A DNA stretch of 64,000 nucleotides from the NCBI GenBank assembly GCA_036494545.1, contig DASXOB010000025.1:1-64000 (forward strand). Direction: 5' to 3'. This DNA is from JAICXG01 sp036494545 (GTDB lineage Bacteria > Verrucomicrobiota > Verrucomicrobiia > Chthoniobacterales > UBA10450). Shown here piece by piece: positions 17,679 through 26,927 of the stretch (the first letter of the stretch is position 1; every line of letters starts with the position of its first letter). Both the position numbers and the translations under genes were made by a program. The notes beneath the pieces are model-generated. The model was not told the origin of the DNA, made no database searches, and saw only the letters and a program-made list of their open reading frames with translations.

Positions 17679-18363
17679 TCTGCTTTATCCTGCGACCTGC
17701 GCAGCATGTCGCGCGTCGATCGCTCCTCATGAAACGCTCTGCCGCTCCTGCCTTGACGCGGTACCGCGGATCGCGTCGCCATTTTGCGCCAAGTGCTCGC
17801 AGCCATTCGCCGGCGCGATTGGGAACACTTTTACTTGCGCGAATTGCGAAGGGCGCGTCCTGCATTTCGATTTGGCTGTTTCGCTCTATCGCAGCCGCGG
17901 CGTCGTGCGAGAAATTGTCCACGATTTTAAGTACAACCGTCGGCTTCACCTGCGCCACCTGCTCGGTTGTTGGATTGATGAAGCACTCGACGATTCGCGG
18001 CTGGCAAGCCGGCGCTTCGATCTTGTTGTTCCCGTGCCTTTGCACCCCGCGCGTAAACGCGAACGGGGCTTCAATCAAGCCGAGCTGCTCGCCCGCGAAC
18101 TGTCTCGTTCACGTGGCTTGTCGTTAGGCCACGTGCTCGATCGCATTCGCTATACCACCACACAAACGCAGTTCGATCGCCATGCGCGGATGGAAAATCT
18201 CAAAGGCGCGTTTCGTTTACGCCGCGGCTGCGACGTGCAAGGTTTGCGAATGCTTTTGCTGGATGATGTCCTGACAACTGGCTCGACTCTGAGCGAATGC
18301 GCCTCGGTTCTAAAAAAAGCCGGTGCGCGTTCCGTCCACGCCGTCACCGCCGCGCGCGGCTAA
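17635..18363 (+). CDS. comF: ComF-family amidophosphoribosyltransferase-like protein
   Basis: 242 residues. An N-terminal four-Cys zinc finger region (CAACRAS, CRSC, CAKC, CANC) precedes a type I phosphoribosyltransferase fold with PVPLHPARKRERGFNQ and the PRPP-binding loop LLLDDVLTTGST (about 197-208). ComFC proteins assist single-stranded DNA handling in natural transformation (Bacillus, Haemophilus, Helicobacter), though the family is also widespread outside known competent species. Its presence matters here because the window is dense in a DNA-uptake-like 9-mer, one copy of which lies inside this gene (18121). Confidence 0.9.
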   Translation: MSTLALRNPFRGLVSLLYPATCAACRASIAPHETLCRSCLDAVPRIASPFCAKCSQPFAGAIGNTFTCANCEGRVLHFDLAVSLYRSRGVVREIVHDFKYNRRLHLRHLLGCWIDEALDDSRLASRRFDLVVPVPLHPARKRERGFNQAELLARELSRSRGLSLGHVLDRIRYTTTQTQFDRHARMENLKGAFRLRRGCDVQGLRMLLLDDVLTTGSTLSECASVLKKAGARSVHAVTAARG

Positions 18364-18367
18364 ATCC

Positions 18368-19213
18368 ATGGCCATTTTTAAAAAGCCGTCGTTACGAACC
18401 GACAGCAATCGCAAACGCGAGATGCCGCAGGGCCTCTGGCAAAAATGTCCGGATTGCGGTGAGGTCGTGCATGAAATCAAGTTAAACGAGAACGACCGCG
18501 TCTGTCCGCGCTGCGATTATCATTTTGCCATCTCCGCCAAGGATCGGATCGCGAATCTCTGCGATCCGGACAGCTTCGTCGAAATGGACGCCGGGCTCAC
18601 ATCGATTGATACACTCAAGTTCCAGGGTCAGGCGAGCTACAAGGATCGGTTACGGAAATATCAAGATAACACAGGTCTGACCGACGCAGTCGTGAGCGGT
18701 CATGGACTGATCGAGGGTTACAAGGTTTCGCTCGCGGTGATGGATTTTAGCTTTCTCGCCGCCACCATGGGCTCCGTGGCGGGCGAACGCATCACGCGCG
18801 CGATCGAGTTTGCAACTGAACAGCGTTGCGCAGTCATCATCATCGCGGCCTCCGGCGGTGCACGGATGTACGAAGGAATGCTTTCCCTTATGCAAATGGC
18901 AAAAACGAGCGGCGCGCTCGCCCTGCACGCCGAACAAAGGCTTCCGTTTATTTCTATCCTGACCAACCCGACCACCGCAGGAGTGATGGCAAGTTTTGCA
19001 TCGTTAGGCGATGTCATCATTGCGGAGCCAAAAGCAATGGTTGGTTTTGCCGGACCGCGAGTCATTAAGGAGACAACTCATCAGGATTTGCCGGAAGGTT
19101 TCCAAACGGCAGAGTTTCTCGAGGAGCATGGCCTGATCGATATGATTGTGCATCGGCGCGACCTCCGACAGCAGCTCGCCCAATTGCTCGCCTACTTCTC
19201 CGCCAGCCATTGA
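18368..19213 (+). CDS. accD: Acetyl-CoA carboxylase carboxyltransferase subunit beta
   Basis: 281 residues from ATG 18368, 4 nt after comF; the in-frame upstream extension does not resemble AccD. It transfers the carboxyl group from biotin to acetyl-CoA, making malonyl-CoA for fatty-acid synthesis, together with AccA. The Cys4 zinc ribbon (Cys27, Cys30, Cys46, Cys49: CPDC and CPRC) and the crotonase-like core with ASGGARMYEGMLSL and PTTAGVMASFASLGD are present. The TGA stop overlaps the folC start (TTGA), giving the common accD-folC coupling. Confidence 0.96.
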   Translation: MAIFKKPSLRTDSNRKREMPQGLWQKCPDCGEVVHEIKLNENDRVCPRCDYHFAISAKDRIANLCDPDSFVEMDAGLTSIDTLKFQGQASYKDRLRKYQDNTGLTDAVVSGHGLIEGYKVSLAVMDFSFLAATMGSVAGERITRAIEFATEQRCAVIIIAASGGARMYEGMLSLMQMAKTSGALALHAEQRLPFISILTNPTTAGVMASFASLGDVIIAEPKAMVGFAGPRVIKETTHQDLPEGFQTAEFLEEHGLIDMIVHRRDLRQQLAQLLAYFSASH

Positions 19214-20460
19214 AAGCTGAAGAGGCCATCGAGCCGTCTTATACTTACCAGGAAACGCTGCGCTGGCTTTTCAGTACACAACGTTTCGGGATCAAGCTCG
19301 GTCTCGATAACGTCCGGCTACTCTTTGCGGCGCTCGACCTCCCCGCGCCTAACGAAAAAATCATCCATGTCGCCGGAACCAATGGTAAAGGTTCAACCTG
19401 CGCTCTGCTGGATTCGATCTGTCGCGCAGCCGGATATCGCACCGGACTCTTTACATCGCCGCATCTCGTCACTTTTCGCGAGCGCATTCGGGTTAATGGC
19501 GAAATGATTTCCGAAGAAGAAGTGGCTCTTGGCCTAACGAAAATTCGTGAGCTGATCTCCGAGTGGAATCCTCATCCGACATTTTTCGAAATAGTCACAG
19601 CGCACGCTCTCGATCACTTTCGCAATCGCAAGGTCGAGATTGTCGTTCTTGAAACCGGCATGGGAGGTCGACTCGATGCCACGAACGCCACCCAACCAGT
19701 CGTTTCCGTTCTCACTCCGGTCGATCTCGACCACCAGAAATGGCTGGGCAACAGCCTTGCGGAAATTGCCTTTGAAAAAGCCGGCATCATCAAGCGGCAT
19801 GTGCCGGTTGTTTCTGCGCGACAAGCCGGGGACGCTGAAGAGGTGATTCGTCGGCGGGCGGAGAAATGTGATGCGCCGCTGGATTTCGTTAGGCAACCTT
19901 TCGACCGTTTCCCGGTCGCCCTCGCCGGAGCGCATCAGCGCGAGAATGCCGCCCTCGCGATCTCAGCCCTCCACACCGCGGGCATTGCCGTCGACGACTC
20001 AGCTATCGAGCGCGGCCTGGCGAACGTCGTCTGGCCGGCGCGTTTCCAGCATTGGGACGAGCGCACGATCATCGACGGCGCCCACAATCCGGCCGGGGCA
20101 CGAATTCTTGCCGAAACCTGGCGTCAAATCTTCGGCGATCGCCGCGCCACCGTCATTCTGGCCGTCTTACAGGATAAGGAAGTGGAAGGGATCTGCAGGG
20201 CACTTGAGCCGATTGTGCAGCGCGCGCTTCTTCCCGCGATTCGAAGCGAACGCGCGCTGGCCCCGGAGGAACTGCGCCTTATGCTGATCGATCACTGGCC
20301 TGGCTTTCCCGCGGCCACGGCGGCGTCCTTCCTCGAAGCATGGGACGAGGCGCGACGCGATCCGGCGCCGATCCTCATCACAGGCTCGCTCCATTTCGCC
20401 GGAGAGGCCCTCGCCTCTCTGCGCCACGAGCCGGCTGCGCTGGAGGATTGTTTGCAGTAA
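19210..20460 (+). CDS. folC: Bifunctional folylpolyglutamate/dihydrofolate synthase
   Basis: 416 residues from TTG 19210, which overlaps the accD stop by 4 nt. The ATP-binding P-loop VAGTNGKGST (about 54-63) and the Mur-ligase-type ETGMGGRLDATN segment identify FolC, which adds glutamate to folates in the cytosol. The C-terminal domain contains IDGAHNPAGA, the expected second signature. Three exact copies of the 9-mer lie inside (19347, 19532, 19886) in three different reading phases (PNE, LT, VR), the densest cluster in the window. Confidence 0.95.
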   Translation: MKAEEAIEPSYTYQETLRWLFSTQRFGIKLGLDNVRLLFAALDLPAPNEKIIHVAGTNGKGSTCALLDSICRAAGYRTGLFTSPHLVTFRERIRVNGEMISEEEVALGLTKIRELISEWNPHPTFFEIVTAHALDHFRNRKVEIVVLETGMGGRLDATNATQPVVSVLTPVDLDHQKWLGNSLAEIAFEKAGIIKRHVPVVSARQAGDAEEVIRRRAEKCDAPLDFVRQPFDRFPVALAGAHQRENAALAISALHTAGIAVDDSAIERGLANVVWPARFQHWDERTIIDGAHNPAGARILAETWRQIFGDRRATVILAVLQDKEVEGICRALEPIVQRALLPAIRSERALAPEELRLMLIDHWPGFPAATAASFLEAWDEARRDPAPILITGSLHFAGEALASLRHEPAALEDCLQ

Positions 20461-20585
20461 GTTCGAAGGAAGTAATCGATGCTCCAGCTAAGCGATAGGG
20501 GTTGTATTAACACACCGCGAACAGTGCAATTCACCGCTAAAAAATCGCAACACACCAGCAGCAGGGGTGCCACATTCATCCTAGC

Positions 20586-21662
20586 GTGAAAGTCGTGAAA
20601 GGGATGACGGCGGCTGCCAGCTTCGTCGAAGCGTCGCCTACTCCGATGGGACGGAGGCGGTTGAGCCCACTCCTGCGCACAGCCTTGGGGCTCGGCGCGA
20701 TGGTCTGCGTGCTGTGCGTCCTCGGCGTTCTCATTTGGCAGGGAGTGACCGCCCATGGTGCGCCAGATCCTGAGCATCCATCGACGGGCCCAGCGATGGC
20801 GTTCCTCGATATCGGAGTGCTCGTTTTCCGCGAAGGCCTCGAATGCATACTCGTTCTTGCGGCGCTGACAGCGAGCATGACCGGCAGCACGGCAGTTCAT
20901 CGCCGGCCGATCGCACTGGGCGCAGGTCTGGGTTTTGCCGGGACACTGCTCACCTGGTTCATCGCGATCAGCGTCATGCAGCAATTGACGGAGAGCGTGC
21001 CCGCACTCGACCTGCAGGCGGCGACTGGCTTGCTCGCGGTCGTTGTCCTGGTGGTGATCATGAACTGGTTCTTCCACAAGATTTATTGGGGTGGCTGGAT
21101 CCGGGCGCACAATCGCCGGAAGAAGAGTCTCCTGGCGGAGTCGCCTAACGATCATAAGACGCGGCGCCGTCTCTGGTGGGGCTTGATCCTGCTTGGTTTC
21201 ACTTCGCTTTATCGCGAAGGCTTTGAGGTCGTGCTCTTTCTTCAAAGTTATCGGTTGAAATTCGGCACCGCCGTTGTGCTGGAGGGCGCGCTTGTTGGTT
21301 TGATTCTCTCCGGAATGGTAGCGGTCATCACTTTCGGTTTGCAACGCCGGCTTCCCTACCGCCAGATGCTTATCACCACCGGCGTGCTTCTTGGGGGAGT
21401 ACTACTCGTTATGGTTGGCGAGCAAGCGCAGGAGATGCAGCTGGCTCATTGGATCTCTACCACACCGATCCCGGTGCTCGAGACTGTGATTCGACCATGG
21501 ATGGGAATGTGGTTTGCGATTTTTCCGACTGTAGAAACCCTGACCGCGCAGGCGATCGCGGCCGCGGTAGTCATCGGCTCTTATTACGGGGCACGACGTA
21601 TGGGTCGGAAAGCGGCCGCCGAAACAATGGCTCAGCCGCGAAGACGGCTACTCAGTAGCTAA
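20586..21662 (+). CDS. FTR1/EfeU-family iron permease-like membrane protein
   Basis: 358 residues with about seven hydrophobic segments. It has the two REGxE motifs that bind iron in FTR1 permeases: FREGLE (Arg82-Glu86) and YREGFE (Arg210-Glu214), each inside a membrane helix. FTR1/EfeU take up ferric or ferrous iron, usually with a partner oxidase (EfeB/EfeO); no partner is next to it, though a cupredoxin-domain protein is encoded on the other strand just downstream. GTG 20586 is used as start; ATG 20604 is equally possible. Confidence 0.85.
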   Translation: MKVVKGMTAAASFVEASPTPMGRRRLSPLLRTALGLGAMVCVLCVLGVLIWQGVTAHGAPDPEHPSTGPAMAFLDIGVLVFREGLECILVLAALTASMTGSTAVHRRPIALGAGLGFAGTLLTWFIAISVMQQLTESVPALDLQAATGLLAVVVLVVIMNWFFHKIYWGGWIRAHNRRKKSLLAESPNDHKTRRRLWWGLILLGFTSLYREGFEVVLFLQSYRLKFGTAVVLEGALVGLILSGMVAVITFGLQRRLPYRQMLITTGVLLGGVLLVMVGEQAQEMQLAHWISTTPIPVLETVIRPWMGMWFAIFPTVETLTAQAIAAAVVIGSYYGARRMGRKAAAETMAQPRRRLLSS

Positions 21663-21766
21663 TGCCGCCGAGTTGGCCTAACGAGCCTACGGGCTCACGG
21701 ACGGCAGCGGCGTCATTGTCGCCGCAGTTTGCCACACAAATGGGGATTTCTAACTCTCGCTTGTGT

Positions 21767-22993
21767 CTACTGTAGTCTGTAGACTTCCACTAGCCCTACC
21801 CCGGTTACTCCACCCTGACCCATGACGATCGCGGTGTAAGCCGCTGGACCAAGTGTTTCGAGCAAGGCTGACTCGAAGTCATTTGGCGGCTGGAGGCCGG
21901 TCGCCTCGATTTCGGTCTGCTGAGTGTCTTTCCAGTCATTGTTGCTGCCAATCAGGGTGCCGTTGATGTCATGCAACTCCAAGCTTGGATCAGAGAGCGC
22001 GTCACTAATTCCAAACTGGGTCAGCGAAGGTCCCAGGGCCCGGATGAGGACCGTGCTGTTAGCGCCGCCGCCGCCCAGGATAAAGCCACCAATCATGACG
22101 TTGTTACCAGTTTGCACTGATGCGCGTGTGCTGATATTCGCCAGCTGCGAATCATCCGATTGATCAAGGTCGTATACCTCTACCAAGCCAATACCCGTTC
22201 CTCCATTCTTGCCACTTACAACCGCGGTGTAACTCCCAGGATCTAGTGTCTCCACGATGGCGGACTCGAGCAGGTTTGCGGGAGCCAACCCTGTGGCGGA
22301 AATGTTAGCCTCATCCGAATCCTTCCAATTATCGTTGCTGGTAATGACGGATTGATCACTCGCGTGAAGTTCAAGAACTGGATCGGCCAGAGGATTCGCA
22401 ATTCCGGCATCGGCCAATGACGGCCCGATTGCACGCAAAATCAGGCGCTTTGGACTCGTGCCGGTAACGATGAAACCGCCGATCAGAACCTGATCACCGG
22501 TCTCGACCTGGATTCGGGTCGATATATTGAGCGGCCGCGCTGGAACTGTTGGGTTCGGCGTAGGCGTCGGTGTGGGCGTCGGCGTGGCAGCAGTTACAGT
22601 CACTGACCCAGTCATTCCGCAGCAGAGACCGTGGACGCTGCAGTAGTAAGAAAAGGTTCCGACGGTGGTAAATTGATGCGTGTAAGTACTACCAACGCTC
22701 TTTACTCCCGAATCCCATAAGCCGGAAGGTTTTCCGGGTGTGCCCGAGGTCGTACTGTGAGGACCGGCATTCCAAACCCATTGCACGGTATCGCCCGCCT
22801 TGATGGAAACCATGGCGGGCGAAAAGAAAAGACCGGGCATGTATCCGTATCCGTTCGTCTTGACCATATCCTCGACGCCACCACCGGCCATCCCAACGTA
22901 AACAGTCACCGTCTCCGCCCGAAGAGCGGGGCTGAAGCTAGACAAAGCGGCAAAGGCCAGCCCGACGCCAGCCGAGAAAAATTGCGTCTTCAT
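21767..22993 (-). CDS. Secreted cupredoxin fused to two repeated beta modules
   Basis: 408 residues from ATG 22993, which places a signal peptide at 1-26; the upstream in-frame ATG gives an unlikely N-terminus. Residues 27-135 form a plastocyanin-like domain with ligand candidates His79 (AGPHSTTS), Cys118 and His121 (YYCSVHG) and Met127. A Pro-Thr linker of alternating PT follows. Then two related about 125-residue modules each run from NIST through LRAIGPSL or IRALGPSL to GLVEVY. Such modules are frequent in secreted proteins of this group; their function is unknown. Likely a type I copper electron-transfer or copper-binding protein outside the cell. The convergent neighbour is the FTR1-like gene. 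Confidence 0.85.
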   Translation of the reverse strand: MKTQFFSAGVGLAFAALSSFSPALRAETVTVYVGMAGGGVEDMVKTNGYGYMPGLFFSPAMVSIKAGDTVQWVWNAGPHSTTSGTPGKPSGLWDSGVKSVGSTYTHQFTTVGTFSYYCSVHGLCCGMTGSVTVTAATPTPTPTPTPNPTVPARPLNISTRIQVETGDQVLIGGFIVTGTSPKRLILRAIGPSLADAGIANPLADPVLELHASDQSVITSNDNWKDSDEANISATGLAPANLLESAIVETLDPGSYTAVVSGKNGGTGIGLVEVYDLDQSDDSQLANISTRASVQTGNNVMIGGFILGGGGANSTVLIRALGPSLTQFGISDALSDPSLELHDINGTLIGSNNDWKDTQQTEIEATGLQPPNDFESALLETLGPAAYTAIVMGQGGVTGVGLVEVYRLQ

Positions 22994-23117
22994 AAGCGAT
23001 TGGCTGTACTTAACGTAAAGGGAAATAGGGTCGTCTCCAACCCGCAATCGTAACGAGGCTGTTACGTAATTCAGCGGACGAATCCGAGTCGGCAGGGCCG
23101 GAGATCGCGGGAGATCC

Positions 23118-24773
23118 TCAAGATTCCGCGGCCACAGATTCTATTCTTGGGAAGAGGGGTTTCGGTTTACCGACGAGATGACCATCAGGTAATATCCCCC
23201 ACTCGGCATCGCCTAACGAGAAACGCTCGTCCTTCCCACTTAGCTCCATCTTCCAGTTGAGTTGGTCGAAGATGCCATGCGCGCCGTGGGGAAGAACTGG
23301 CGAAATGAGGAGGCCAATCAGTCGCAAGGACTCGGAAAGAGCGTATAGAACCGCATTCAATTTTGTCGCACCGGAGTCCGAATCGTCCTTCGCAAGCTTC
23401 CAAGGGAGCGTTGAATCAACGAGAGCATTTCCCTGCGTTGCAATCTGCAGAACATTTGCAATTCCTGCATTGATCACATATGCCCCGAGAGTGAGCGGCA
23501 CTGAGATGGGAACCGATCTTGCCGGGCTCATGTGAGATTTGAATGACCCGACCTCACGCAGAATATGGCTCGAATAACTCTCAACTTGATGTTGGTCTGG
23601 ATTGTGCAGCCAGTTGCCTTGCGGCAACCGCAACCGGCCTAGTTGGTATCGGGCGACCATATTCAGCGATCGGTTTAGCAAGTTGCCGATTGCATTCGCT
23701 ACTTCAGAATTCCAGCGCGTAAGCAATCGTCCCTTAATAAAATTGGCATCGTTTCCGGTCGCAATATCGCTCATCAAATAATACCTGAGGACTTCGGCGC
23801 CATACTTATCAGCTAGCTCATCCGGATCGATAACGTTGCCTAACGATTTGCTCATCTTCGTCCCGCTCACGTTCCACCAGCCGTGGACGAGGAATCTGGG
23901 CATTTGTTCGTCAGGGAAACCGAGGGCGTGAAGCATGATCGGCCAGTAGATGCCATGCGCCGGAATCAGAATGTCTTTGCCGATGATATGCAGTGCGGGC
24001 CATTTTTCCTTAAACTCGTTAGGTTGACCGGCAAACTCCTTCGCTGGATCGTAACCGATAAAGCTGATGTAGTTCGTCAGCGCATCGAACCAAACGTAGT
24101 TCACGTAATCGCGGTCGAAAGGTAACTCGATGCCCCAGCTCAGTCGTGATTTGGGCCGAGAGATACAAAGGTCGCCGGTTAGCTTTTCAACTGCGTTAAT
24201 GAGTTCCGTCTGGCGAAAGTCGGGACTTACACAATTGGGAGTTTTGCGCAGGTAATCCAATAGCCAGCCCTTGTGCTGGGAGAGCCGGAAATAGTAATTC
24301 TCCTCCACGCGATGCTCGACCTGACCCCACTCCGGGCCAAACTCACCATCGGGACCGCGCTCTTTATCGGTCAGGAATTGTTCCTGGCGAATGCTGTAAT
24401 AACCTTCCTGTTTGTCTTTGTAGATCTGGCCTTCGCCGTAAAGACGTTGCAGCATGCCCTGCACGCAATGTTTGTGCAGCGGTTCGGTTGTTGCCGCCCA
24501 ACCATCATATTGCACTTCTAGCTTTTGCCAGAGCGCTTTGAACTTCGCCGTGATCTCGTCGACAAACTGCTGTGGCGAGATCCCGGCTTTCTCGGCCGAT
24601 TGCTGCACTTTCTGTCCGTGCTGATCGACCCCGGTGAGGAAATAAACCTTCTCGCCCTTGAGCCGGCGATAGCGCGCAATAACATCGGCCAGCACTTTTT
24701 CGTAGGCGTGGCCGATATGCGGCGGGCCGTTCGTGTAATCGATCGCTGTCGTTAGATAAAACGTCTTGTTCAC
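23118..24773 (-). CDS. metG: Methionyl-tRNA synthetase
   Basis: 551 residues, class I aminoacyl-tRNA synthetase. The HIGH motif is PHIGHAY (about 18-24) and the KMSKS motif is GTKMSKSLGN near residue 305. Length and DQHGQKVQQSAEKAG fit the shorter bacterial form without the C-terminal tRNA-binding appendix. It charges both elongator and initiator tRNA-Met; an initiator tRNA gene is in the same window at 41995. Two exact copies of the 9-mer fall in this gene, both read as Ser-Leu-Gly, one of them within the KMSKS loop region. Confidence 0.96.
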   Translation of the reverse strand: MNKTFYLTTAIDYTNGPPHIGHAYEKVLADVIARYRRLKGEKVYFLTGVDQHGQKVQQSAEKAGISPQQFVDEITAKFKALWQKLEVQYDGWAATTEPLHKHCVQGMLQRLYGEGQIYKDKQEGYYSIRQEQFLTDKERGPDGEFGPEWGQVEHRVEENYYFRLSQHKGWLLDYLRKTPNCVSPDFRQTELINAVEKLTGDLCISRPKSRLSWGIELPFDRDYVNYVWFDALTNYISFIGYDPAKEFAGQPNEFKEKWPALHIIGKDILIPAHGIYWPIMLHALGFPDEQMPRFLVHGWWNVSGTKMSKSLGNVIDPDELADKYGAEVLRYYLMSDIATGNDANFIKGRLLTRWNSEVANAIGNLLNRSLNMVARYQLGRLRLPQGNWLHNPDQHQVESYSSHILREVGSFKSHMSPARSVPISVPLTLGAYVINAGIANVLQIATQGNALVDSTLPWKLAKDDSDSGATKLNAVLYALSESLRLIGLLISPVLPHGAHGIFDQLNWKMELSGKDERFSLGDAEWGILPDGHLVGKPKPLFPRIESVAAES

Positions 24774-24844
24774 TCAGGTCGTCTTGGGCTCGGAGATATT
24801 GCGACAGGTCCTCGGCAACGCAACGGCAGATTGCTTATTTTCGC

Positions 24845-25561
24845 CTAACGCACTAGCAACGGCGCGCGCCGGCGACTTTGCCAGATTCGCATGAAACGCA
24901 GGATGGGGAAAAGCGACAGATAAATGAGTCCGCCCCATCCGCCGAACCAGTTCCGCCAGGCAGCGGTCGCCGCAAATAGACCCACGCCAACGAGAGAACT
25001 CATGCGGTAGATGGCAAAGCGTGTATCCAGCTGTTCGAGCGGTGAAAGATCGAGTGCCGCGCGCAAATGATAGGCATGGAGGTAGAGAAAAAGCAGAGCG
25101 AGGTAAACGGCCGCGAAACCCAGGCCATAAATGACAAGAAGTATCGATGCCTGTTGGTTTGTAATCGCCGGTGTGGCGGGCCCAGTGCCGCCGGCGAGTC
25201 CGTTGAAGCTGAAGTTGAAGAGAAACTTTAGCGGATAGACGTAGAAGAGAACAAGAAAGAGCAGGACGCAGGTGAGAAAGCGGGTAAAGCCGTCATCAAG
25301 TCCGTAGCGGCGGCAAAATTTGTAGTGACTATTCCAGATGAGCACGAGGAGGCCGAAGCAAACGGCGAAAGCCGGAAAGCCCCGCATAGTATTGAGGAGG
25401 TCGTTGAAATTCTTCGGCACATCAAGCGAGACGACGAGGAGGGTAAGAGCAAAACCAAAAACAGCATCGCTGAAACCTTCAAGGCGCGTCACCTCGCGGC
25501 CGCGATGGCGGAATCCTTCGAGACCTTCCGGAGCAGGTTTGGTGACCAGATCGTGCGCCAT
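24845..25561 (-). CDS. TMEM175-like (DUF1211) potassium channel protein
   Basis: 238 residues from ATG 25561 (an in-frame GTG lies 21 nt upstream). The family signature RLEGFSDAVFGFALTLL starts the first membrane helix; five or six helices follow. Bacterial TMEM175 proteins form leak-type K+ channels in the inner membrane; the Arg and the FSDAVF segment are the diagnostic residues. No regulatory domain is seen. The gene ends about 70 nt upstream of metG's start and is read in the same direction. Confidence 0.85.
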   Translation of the reverse strand: MAHDLVTKPAPEGLEGFRHRGREVTRLEGFSDAVFGFALTLLVVSLDVPKNFNDLLNTMRGFPAFAVCFGLLVLIWNSHYKFCRRYGLDDGFTRFLTCVLLFLVLFYVYPLKFLFNFSFNGLAGGTGPATPAITNQQASILLVIYGLGFAAVYLALLFLYLHAYHLRAALDLSPLEQLDTRFAIYRMSSLVGVGLFAATAAWRNWFGGWGGLIYLSLFPILRFMRIWQSRRRAPLLVR

Positions 25562-25721
25562 GAGGAGCTTTGATAAGCGCACTCGGTCAGAGGAACAAGC
25601 TGCTTTGCAGAGAAGTCGAAGCTCTTCTCGGCAGGCGGCTCGTTACCCAACTGAACGATGGCCCGATCCGAGCTTTCGCTCAGTCCGAAAAGGAGAGACC
25701 TGGAGTTAAAACCCGGGAAGT

Positions 25722-26825
25722 CTACTGGTTCGTAAATTGGCCGTTTCCCAACCCGTACGCTGTGTAAACGGCAAAATTGGGCGCGCCGCCAGTCACGATA
25801 TCCACCTCCGCATCGGCGTTAAAGTGACCGGTGGCGATGACGTCGCCGACAACGAAACTCGTGTTATCCGCTTGGAAGGTTAAAGGTCCGGTGCTGAGAA
25901 CGGTCGAGAGATAATTGTGGATGCCATCGCCTGCGTCGTGGGTGAGGACGAAATCCATCTTGCCGTCGTGATTTATGTCGGCCGGGGCAAAGTCGTGAAA
26001 AGAAAGACCGGTGTTGAAGATATCGAAGATCTCATTGTAGCTCGAGTGCCGGCGGAGGAAGAGTTCGAAATTATCCGTGCTGTCGAAAAGGATCCCTGCC
26101 AAATCGAGCTGGCCGTCATTGTCCAAGTCGAAGAGGTAGGGCTTAATGAGCCCGAAAACGGGAGGTGCGACCACAAAGGTGCCGTCGCCCTTGCCCATGC
26201 AGATGTGACCGCCGGTGAAAACGTCTATGTTTCCGTCGCCGTCGATGTCGCCCAGGGCGATGCCGTTGTTTGGGCTCGATACAGTCGTGTATGTTATCTG
26301 ACCGAATCCACCGCTACCATCTCCCAGCAGGCTGATAAACTGAGTGTCCTGGCCAACCACGAGATCGAGGAATCCGTCATGGTTAAGATCTGCGGCTGCG
26401 ATCGCATTGTCGACGCCATGGAGCGTGGTCACGAAAGAGACCGCAAAGGTACCGTCGCCGTTACCGAGCAGGAGGCGGACTGAGCCCATCTGAGAGCTGG
26501 CCGTCGCTACGTCGAGGTGCCCATCGAAATTAAAATCGCCGAGCACGAGAGATCCCTGTGCGGGCCCGAGTCGGGTTGCCAATGCCTTCTGGAAGGTGCC
26601 GTCGCCATTGCCAAGCAGAACGTTCAGTGAGCCGTGGCCATCGGCGTTGCCGCACGTGACGATATCATCGAGTCCGTCGCCGTTCATATCGCCAACAGCG
26701 ATGCCGGTGACGGCGTGTGAGGTTGGAAAGCGAAGAGCAAAAGCGTTGGAGCTAAATGCAGAAGCACAAATAGCCGCGATAATGACCAAGTGATGCCGAC
26801 GCAAAGGAGAATGAAATTTTTTCAA
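25722..26825 (-). CDS. Secreted FG-GAP/VCBS repeat protein
   Basis: 367 residues with a signal peptide (LVIIAAICASAFSSNAFA). The mature part is a chain of FG-GAP units with acidic loops: DMNGDGLDDIVTCG, DFNFDGHLDVATAS, DLNHDGFLDLVVGQ, DIDGDGNIDVFTGG, DLDNDGQLDLAG and DINHDGKMDFVLTH, separated by LLGNGDGTF. This predicts a Ca2+-binding beta-propeller outside the cytoplasm. No catalytic or anchoring domain is attached. The gene has no copy of the 9-mer. Confidence 0.85.
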   Translation of the reverse strand: MKKFHSPLRRHHLVIIAAICASAFSSNAFALRFPTSHAVTGIAVGDMNGDGLDDIVTCGNADGHGSLNVLLGNGDGTFQKALATRLGPAQGSLVLGDFNFDGHLDVATASSQMGSVRLLLGNGDGTFAVSFVTTLHGVDNAIAAADLNHDGFLDLVVGQDTQFISLLGDGSGGFGQITYTTVSSPNNGIALGDIDGDGNIDVFTGGHICMGKGDGTFVVAPPVFGLIKPYLFDLDNDGQLDLAGILFDSTDNFELFLRRHSSYNEIFDIFNTGLSFHDFAPADINHDGKMDFVLTHDAGDGIHNYLSTVLSTGPLTFQADNTSFVVGDVIATGHFNADAEVDIVTGGAPNFAVYTAYGLGNGQFTNQ

Positions 26826-26927
26826 GGTGTACCGAGGCTAACCAGAAAAGGGACGACAGGTCAACAAGAACGCTGCGCCCTCTTAGAAGAGCAGCGACAA
26901 CTGCGCGCTTCCCGCTAAATTTCAGCG

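Noticed and set aside
20292..21344. 350-codon reverse ORF across folC end and the FTR1-like gene
   Set aside because: His/Gln/Arg-rich shadow; the plus strand has both REGxE motifs and clean membrane helices.
22555..22595. Microsatellite-like GT/GC-rich repeat
   Set aside because: It is the coding sequence of the Pro-Thr linker in the cupredoxin protein.
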